64,000 nt of DNA from UMGS1532 sp045542355 (GTDB taxonomy: Bacteria > Bacillota > Clostridia > Oscillospirales > Acutalibacteraceae): positions 34,066 to 98,065 of the forward strand of contig JAZQKX010000036.1 of assembly GCA_045542355.1 (NCBI GenBank), in the 5' to 3' direction. Below, piece by piece: positions 59,640 to 64,000 of the stretch. Position 1 is the stretch's first letter. Every line of letters begins with the position of its first letter. Both the position numbers and the translations under genes were made by a program. The notes beneath the pieces are model-generated. The model had not been told where the DNA came from, made no database searches, and saw nothing but the letters and a program-made list of their open reading frames with translations.

Positions 59640-59668
59640 ATTATATCATTTATGCTTTCGGGTTTCAA
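59640..59668 (-). promoter_or_regulatory. Promoter of the zinc-ribbon three-gene row
   Basis: Minus strand TTGAAA (59668-59663), 17-base spacer, TATAAT (59645-59640). Confidence 0.8.
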
Positions 59669-59706
59669 GAATAATTTTAAGAAAAATATTTTATATAAAT
59701 GAGGTA

Positions 59707-59734
59707 TTGAACTCCCCGAAAAATGTGGTAAAAT
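59707..59734 (+). promoter_or_regulatory. Promoter of rpe
   Basis: TTGAAC (59707-59712), 16-base spacer, TAAAAT (59729-59734), about 30 bases before ATG. Confidence 0.65.
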
Positions 59735-59764
59735 AAATATGATCAAAGAAAAGAGGACTTTATA

Positions 59765-60409
59765 ATGAAAGTATCACCCTCGGTGCTGACAGCCGATTAT
59801 CTTAATCTTACGGAAAAGTTGGCAGAATTCCAAAAGGCAAATACTGATTTTATCCATATAGATGTAATGGACGGTATGTTTGTGCCGAACATTTCTTTTG
59901 GTGTGCCTGTGATAAAATCTATTGCCGCCCATACCGACTTGCCCTTGGATATACATTTAATGATAGAAAACCCCAGCAGGTATATAAAGGACTTCGCGCC
60001 TTATGCTCATTTCCTCAATATACACTTCGAGGCAGAGAGCGACCCTGAGGCGGTATTGAAGGAAATTCGAGCCCTTGGATGCCGACCTGCAATAACAATC
60101 AAACCCGCAACAAAACCCTCGGAAATATTCCATTTATTGCCATTAGTCGATATGGTGCTGGTAATGTCGGTGGAGCCTGGTTTTGGCGGTCAGTCCTTTA
60201 TTTCTTCGGCATTAGATAAGCTCAGAGAGTTAAAGGCTGAGTCTGAGCGTCAGGGATTGGAGATAGAGTTGGAAGTAGATGGCGGAATAACCGCCGAAAC
60301 CGCCCGTCTTTGCGCCCGAGCGGGAGCAACAATACTTGTTTCGGGCAACTTCCTTTTTAATCAGGAGGATACAGTGTCCGCTGTTGAATTTCTCAAGAGC
60401 CTCGGCTGA
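59765..60409 (+). CDS. rpe: Ribulose-phosphate 3-epimerase
   Basis: A 214-residue TIM barrel that interconverts ribulose-5-phosphate and xylulose-5-phosphate in the pentose phosphate pathway. Conserved blocks: VSPSVLTADYLNL, FIHIDVMDGMFVPNISFG, LDIHLMIENP, MSVEPGFGGQSF and VDGGI, with catalytic Asp (VMDG) and Asp (VDGG). Its stop is inside the 3' end of the convergent MecA-like gene. Confidence 0.97.
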   Translation: MKVSPSVLTADYLNLTEKLAEFQKANTDFIHIDVMDGMFVPNISFGVPVIKSIAAHTDLPLDIHLMIENPSRYIKDFAPYAHFLNIHFEAESDPEAVLKEIRALGCRPAITIKPATKPSEIFHLLPLVDMVLVMSVEPGFGGQSFISSALDKLRELKAESERQGLEIELEVDGGITAETARLCARAGATILVSGNFLFNQEDTVSAVEFLKSLG

Positions 60410-60980
60410 TTTTCGAGCCGATTTCTTCTATAGCATTTTCACCCGTGAGAGCCTTTCCGTGCTCACGGGTGTATTTTTTAATAGCTTCCCCCATAAAGCA
60501 GTGGTGAGAAAACTCCTTGACTTTATGGAGAGTCATTATATCGTCTGTGCCATAGACGGTAAGCAGAAAACTATCCTCTATGTTGTATACACGGCTGGGC
60601 AGAGATCTTGTGTTTTCGCTTTTGTAAAGTATGTTTATGGCTTCCAGCAGTCCGTCGCCCTCTTTGAAAACATAATTAAAGCATCCGTTTTCCGAGTCGT
60701 TTTGTTTGAGTCTCAGCCTTTTTGTTGGTGTTCTTTCCTCCAAGGGGGTGAAATAAAGAATACCTCCTCCGCTCACGTTGGGATAGGCTTCGATAAGGAG
60801 CCGTCGGTGATTGAGATTTTTGCCCAGCCTGTATGCCGCAAGTTTGAAAACCGCTCTGAGCAGTAGCCTTGTGTCGGGGTCGGAGCAGTCTATTCTCTGC
60901 AAGGATACCCCTAATTCCTTAACGTCAGCCGATGTGAGCACAACCTTTATTCTGCCGCTGTCTTCGGGAACTACCGTCAT
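60393..60980 (-). CDS. MecA-like adaptor protein
   Basis: A 195-residue protein. The N-terminal ~70 residues (IKVVLTSADVKELGVSLQRIDCSDPDTRLLLRAVF...RRLLIEAYPNVSGGGILYFTP) match the MecA/NegR pattern. The C-terminal domain, starting at about residue 95 (CFNYVFKEGDGLLEAINILYK...SRVYNIEDSFLLTVY), fits the ClpC-contacting domain. MecA adaptors hand substrates to ClpCP. The 17 last bases overlap rpe on the other strand. It has its own promoter (61033-61061). Confidence 0.78.
   Translation of the reverse strand: MTVVPEDSGRIKVVLTSADVKELGVSLQRIDCSDPDTRLLLRAVFKLAAYRLGKNLNHRRLLIEAYPNVSGGGILYFTPLEERTPTKRLRLKQNDSENGCFNYVFKEGDGLLEAINILYKSENTRSLPSRVYNIEDSFLLTVYGTDDIMTLHKVKEFSHHCFMGEAIKKYTREHGKALTGENAIEEIGSKISRGS
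60440..60479 (+). terminator. Terminator of rpe, inside the opposing gene
   Basis: Arms CACCCGTGAG (60440-60449) and CTCACGGGTG (60462-60471) followed by TATTTTTT. It lies 30 bases past the rpe stop, within the coding sequence of the MecA-like gene on the other strand. Confidence 0.75.
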
Positions 60981-61032
60981 AAGTCATGACCTCCTTTAAC
61001 TCCCTTGGGCGGAAAACCCTTTCTTAATTATT

Positions 61033-61061
61033 ATATTACGACCCTATTTGTCCCTGTGCAA
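61033..61061 (-). promoter_or_regulatory. Promoter of the MecA-like gene
   Basis: Minus strand TTGCAC (61061-61056), 17-base spacer, TAATAT (61038-61033). Confidence 0.55.
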
Positions 61062-61126
61062 GAGGGAAAGCATGGATGTAAAAAATATGCAGACACTTCC
61101 TATATAACAATGGAAAAATTCACATC

Positions 61127-61155
61127 TTGAAAAAACCTGCCGTAGAGAATATAAT
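61127..61155 (+). promoter_or_regulatory. Promoter of dapA
   Basis: TTGAAA (61127-61132), 17-base spacer, TATAAT (61150-61155). The short leader contains a hairpin ACCGCAT/ATGCGGT. It is too short for a lysine riboswitch. Confidence 0.75.
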
Positions 61156-61234
61156 AAAAGCAGAGACCACCGCATAATAATTTTAAAGTAGATGCGGTAT
61201 TAATCCGTTTTATGTATATTAAGGGGGAGTCAAC

Positions 61235-62122
61235 ATGAAAAAACCCGTATTTAAGGGCGCGGCAACTGCGCTGATAACTCCGTTCAAAACCGACGGCTCG
61301 GTGGATTTTGTCGCTTTGGAAAGACTTATCAACTGGCAGATAGAGGAGGGTATAAACGGTCTTGTAATCTGCGGTACCACAGGTGAAAAAGCCACCCTTA
61401 ACGACGACGAGCACTGCGACGTACTGAGAGCCGCAGTGAAATTTGCCTCAGGCAGAGTGCCTGTAATTGCAGGAACAGGCTCCAACGACACAGCCCACGC
61501 TGTGTGGATGACCAAAGAAGCCTGTGATATAGGCTGTGATGCAGTGTTGGTCTGCACACCTTACTACAATAAAACTACCCAAGAGGGATTGGTGGAGATG
61601 TACCGCGTGATCGCCAATGCATCTTCGGTGCCTGTGATTGTATATAATGTTCCATCCAGAACCGGTGTGGCAATCGAGCCCGAAACCTATAAGGCGATAG
61701 CCGACCATCCTATGATATACGGCATCAAGGAAGCCAACGGAGACATTTCAAAAATTGCTAAGACTTTGAATTTAGTGGGGGACACCTTGGCTATGTATTC
61801 GGGCAACGACGACCAGACCGTACCTATAATGAGTCTGGGCGGAATAGGGGTTATTTCGGTGCTTTCAAATGTTTGCCCTAAGGTTACCGTGGAGCTCACA
61901 AATCTGGCTTTAGAGGGTAAATTCAAAGAGGCGGCAGAGCTACAACTGAAGTTGGTTCCATTTATAAACGCCCTGTTCAGCGAGGTAAACCCAATTCCTG
62001 TAAAGGCGGCTATGCATGAGATTGGCTTCTGCGAAAACAAGCTCAGACTACCCCTTGTTCCCATGAGTCAGCCAAAGTTCCAGAAAATGCAGGATATCAT
62101 GAAAGAGTTTGGAATTATCTAA
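61235..62122 (+). CDS. dapA: 4-Hydroxy-tetrahydrodipicolinate synthase
   Basis: A 295-residue TIM barrel that condenses pyruvate with aspartate semialdehyde in lysine/diaminopimelate synthesis. CGTTGEKATL (Thr pair), VYNVPSRTG (catalytic Tyr), GIKEANGD (Schiff-base Lys), and GGIGVISV (binding loop) are all present. Spore formers also need the product for dipicolinate. Single gene with own promoter and terminator; no other lysine gene nearby. Confidence 0.97.
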   Translation: MKKPVFKGAATALITPFKTDGSVDFVALERLINWQIEEGINGLVICGTTGEKATLNDDEHCDVLRAAVKFASGRVPVIAGTGSNDTAHAVWMTKEACDIGCDAVLVCTPYYNKTTQEGLVEMYRVIANASSVPVIVYNVPSRTGVAIEPETYKAIADHPMIYGIKEANGDISKIAKTLNLVGDTLAMYSGNDDQTVPIMSLGGIGVISVLSNVCPKVTVELTNLALEGKFKEAAELQLKLVPFINALFSEVNPIPVKAAMHEIGFCENKLRLPLVPMSQPKFQKMQDIMKEFGII

Positions 62123-62151
62123 AATTATGTCATTTAAACCTATATGGTTTG

Positions 62152-62194
62152 CGTCCCGATTATGGCTTTGTGCCAACAATCGGGGCGGTTTTTT
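62152..62194 (+). terminator. Terminator of dapA
   Basis: Arms CGTCCCGATT and AATCGGGGCG, with a smaller inner GGC/GCC pair, followed by GTTTTTT. Confidence 0.85.
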
Positions 62195-62209
62195 GTGCAA
62201 AAATGATAA

Positions 62210-62238
62210 TTGCTCTTGTAGTTAAAATATTGTATAAT
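62210..62238 (+). promoter_or_regulatory. Promoter of the secreted repeat protein
   Basis: TTGCTC (62210-62215), 17-base spacer, TATAAT (62233-62238). The -35 is poor but the -10 is perfect. Confidence 0.55.
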
Positions 62239-62289
62239 AAAGATGTATAATTGGGCATGTGCCCCAAAATTTAATATGGAGGAAGAATT

Positions 62290-64000
62290 ATGCTTATACA
62301 CGCCAAAAGATTGTTAGCGCTAATTATCACCGTGGCAATATTAGTTTCGGTTTTCTCATTTCCTGCATCGGCAGTAGAGGGAGACGACGAATATATTGAA
62401 ATTACCACAGCCGACGACCTTTTAGAAATTGAGGAGAACTACGAAGGTAAATACAGATTGATGAACGACATCCAGCTGGTGGATGATTTTGCTCCTATTG
62501 GCAGCAGCGATTCTCAGGAAAGGTTCAAGGGCGTTTTTGACGGAAATGGATATACAATATCTAATCTTAACATTGTTCCCCCCAAAAAAACTGAAGGTAC
62601 TACATACGGCGGACTTTTTGCATATATCAGCGGAGGTACAGTTAAGAATCTCATAATTGAAAATGCTTCTGCCGAGGTGGGAGACTTTGAGTATCTCAGA
62701 CTGGGCACTATAGCAGGTAATATTTCAAACGGTGAAATATCAAACTGCTATGTTAGCGGAGCTTTAGAGGTCACAACAGGACAGGTCTATGCCAGAGTAG
62801 GCGGTGTGGTGGGTTATGCTACATCAACAACTATTAGCAATACAATCTCCGATGTAGATTTAACATTTGAGGGTACAATCTCCGGAGCAAATCTGGGCGG
62901 AATTGTAGCTGACTCCACAGGTAACATTATCGCATGCGGTAATGAAGGAGATATCACCGGTATTGGCACCGGCAATGATACAGGAGTGATCATAGGCGGT
63001 ATAGTGGCTGTGTCGAAATCCGTCGCAACCGCCATAACCAATTCCATAAACCGCGGAACCCTTAACGCCGAAACCAAAGCCACTGCCATTGCAGGTGGTA
63101 TTATAGGCGAGGGCGAGGCTCAGACCACCTTGAGAAATAATCTTAGCGTAGCTTCGGTTTCCGCCTCTTCCAGCTTCCATTCAGCCTTTAACCCCGACAT
63201 GGCTACAATCACTTCGGGTGCAATCGCGGGAAGCTTTGAGGGCGATAGTACAGATAACTATTATCTCAGCTCTGCAAACAGCAAAGCGGTCGGCAAGGGG
63301 GCTGTTACCGCCGACACCAAAACCGTGGCTCAGCTTCGCGATATTTCCAAAACCAACGACTATTGGTGCAGTGCCCCTGAGGATACAGCTACTCCTTGGT
63401 TTATCGCATGGCACGACCATGAGTATGAATGGGTTACTGTAGTTCAGCCAACATGTTATCAACCTGGTGAAGAGCAAGAAAATTGCACTTGGATTGGTTG
63501 TAACTATACAAGGGGAAGCAATTCCATCGACCCCACAGGTAAACACAATGTTGATTGGATAATCGATGAAATTGCTACCTGCTACAAGACAGGCACTAAG
63601 CATAAAGGTTGTCTCACCAAGGGATGTGTCTACAGAGAGGGAGACGACGAAACAATCCCTCTTGAAGAACACACTTGGGATTGGGTAATCGACACCCCCG
63701 TTACTTGTTATCAAGACGGCGTTAAGCATGAAGAATGCACCAACGATGGTTGTGACGGAGTACGTAACGAAAACACCGCTATAACTGACAGACCTGACCA
63801 CTCTTGGGACTGGGTAATCGACGAGCCGGGCAACTGCGGAAAAGCAGGTAAGAAGCACGAGGAGTGTAAGGCTGAAGGTTGTACTGCCAGAAGAAGCGAA
63901 AATACTGAAATAAAACCCACAGGTAACCACAATTATTCCAAGGCAACTTGTACCGCACCCAAGACCTGTAAGGTATGTAAAGCCACAGATGGCAAGGCAT
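62290..64000 (+). CDS. Large secreted protein, GLUG-like plus Cys-rich repeats, 3' end outside window
   Basis: At least 570 residues, open to the window end. Signal peptide: basic start (LIHAKRLLA), hydrophobic core to FPASA. Residues ~40-360 are beta-helix-like with GLUG-type segments (GVFDGNGYTISNL, GGLFAYISGGTVKNLIIENA, AGNISNGEISNCYVSGAL, GGVVGYAT). Residues from ~380 are repeats built on TCYxxGxKHxxC and GC, with WDWVID between them (for example TWDWVIDTPVTCYQDGVKHE), each holding several Cys. GLUG repeats occur in surface proteins and IgA-type peptidases. No catalytic domain is visible here. Confidence 0.88.
   Translation, partial: MLIHAKRLLALIITVAILVSVFSFPASAVEGDDEYIEITTADDLLEIEENYEGKYRLMNDIQLVDDFAPIGSSDSQERFKGVFDGNGYTISNLNIVPPKKTEGTTYGGLFAYISGGTVKNLIIENASAEVGDFEYLRLGTIAGNISNGEISNCYVSGALEVTTGQVYARVGGVVGYATSTTISNTISDVDLTFEGTISGANLGGIVADSTGNIIACGNEGDITGIGTGNDTGVIIGGIVAVSKSVATAITNSINRGTLNAETKATAIAGGIIGEGEAQTTLRNNLSVASVSASSSFHSAFNPDMATITSGAIAGSFEGDSTDNYYLSSANSKAVGKGAVTADTKTVAQLRDISKTNDYWCSAPEDTATPWFIAWHDHEYEWVTVVQPTCYQPGEEQENCTWIGCNYTRGSNSIDPTGKHNVDWIIDEIATCYKTGTKHKGCLTKGCVYREGDDETIPLEEHTWDWVIDTPVTCYQDGVKHEECTNDGCDGVRNENTAITDRPDHSWDWVIDEPGNCGKAGKKHEECKAEGCTARRSENTEIKPTGNHNYSKATCTAPKTCKVCKATDGKA

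Noticed and set aside
61150..61234. Lysine riboswitch in front of dapA
   Set aside because: The leader is only about 75 bases and has one simple hairpin; the lysine riboswitch is far larger.
63181..63930. 249-codon minus-strand reading frame
   Set aside because: It is antisense to the repeat-rich secreted protein; the plus frame has a signal peptide, ribosome site and recognisable repeats.

Overview
The window looks like a chromosome segment of a gut Clostridia bacterium, probably in the Oscillospiraceae/Ruminococcaceae. Shine-Dalgarno sequences are strong (AGGAGG, AAAGGTGAT), many start codons are GTG or TTG, and promoters are clear sigma-A types. Sporulation-type genes (SpoVB-like flippase, LysM-GH18 protein), a Zur-type zinc operon, MecA-like and NrdR proteins, and GltX next to GlnS fit this group. 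The lineage is an inference from gene content; no 16S gene is present.

Layout. 1-2943 (-): two-component system with a VCBS-repeat lipoprotein. 3277-16245 (+): a ten-gene capsule/exopolysaccharide operon with two glycosyltransferases, a polymerase, UDP-glucose dehydrogenase, two LicD proteins, a GT11 fucosyltransferase-like protein, a flippase, a bifunctional fucokinase/GDP-fucose pyrophosphorylase and a nucleotidyltransferase-like protein. It predicts a fucose- and phosphocholine-type decorated surface polymer. 16320-17455: an insertion sequence with a perfect 26-bp direct repeat on each side. 17521-25684: housekeeping and transport genes plus the RNase P RNA (-) and rarA. 25824-26252: a short transcription unit holding only mini-ORFs. 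26268-33141 (-): ten intact phage packaging, head and neck genes with no tail, lysis, integration or lysogeny genes. 33419-36293 (-): zinc ABC transporter and Zur with an operator at the promoter.

36478-41593 (+): nrdR, gltX, glnS, a NIF3 protein and an alkyltransferase. 41782-44135 (+): an amino-acid ABC transporter whose binding protein is circularly permuted, with the C-terminal half of the fold encoded before the N-terminal half. 44187-45720: an XRE regulator diverging from three zinc-ribbon membrane proteins. 45754-50439 (-): GH13 enzyme, glycogen phosphorylase with a structured leader, and a small membrane protein. 50644-56501: cardiolipin synthase (-), then a MarR regulator and a heterodimeric ABC exporter (+). 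56615-60980: zinc-ribbon envelope proteins, a KDPG-aldolase-like protein lacking catalytic residues, Rpe and a MecA-like adaptor. 61235-64000 (+): dapA and the start of a large secreted protein with Cys-rich repeats.

The observations I would check first are the permuted binding protein (41782-42567), the tail-less head and packaging module (26268-33141) with its neighbouring mini-ORF transcript, the IS with an unusually long target duplication, the leader RNA of glycogen phosphorylase (50086-50181), and an intergenic repeat family found at two or three places. No tRNA, rRNA or CRISPR array was seen.
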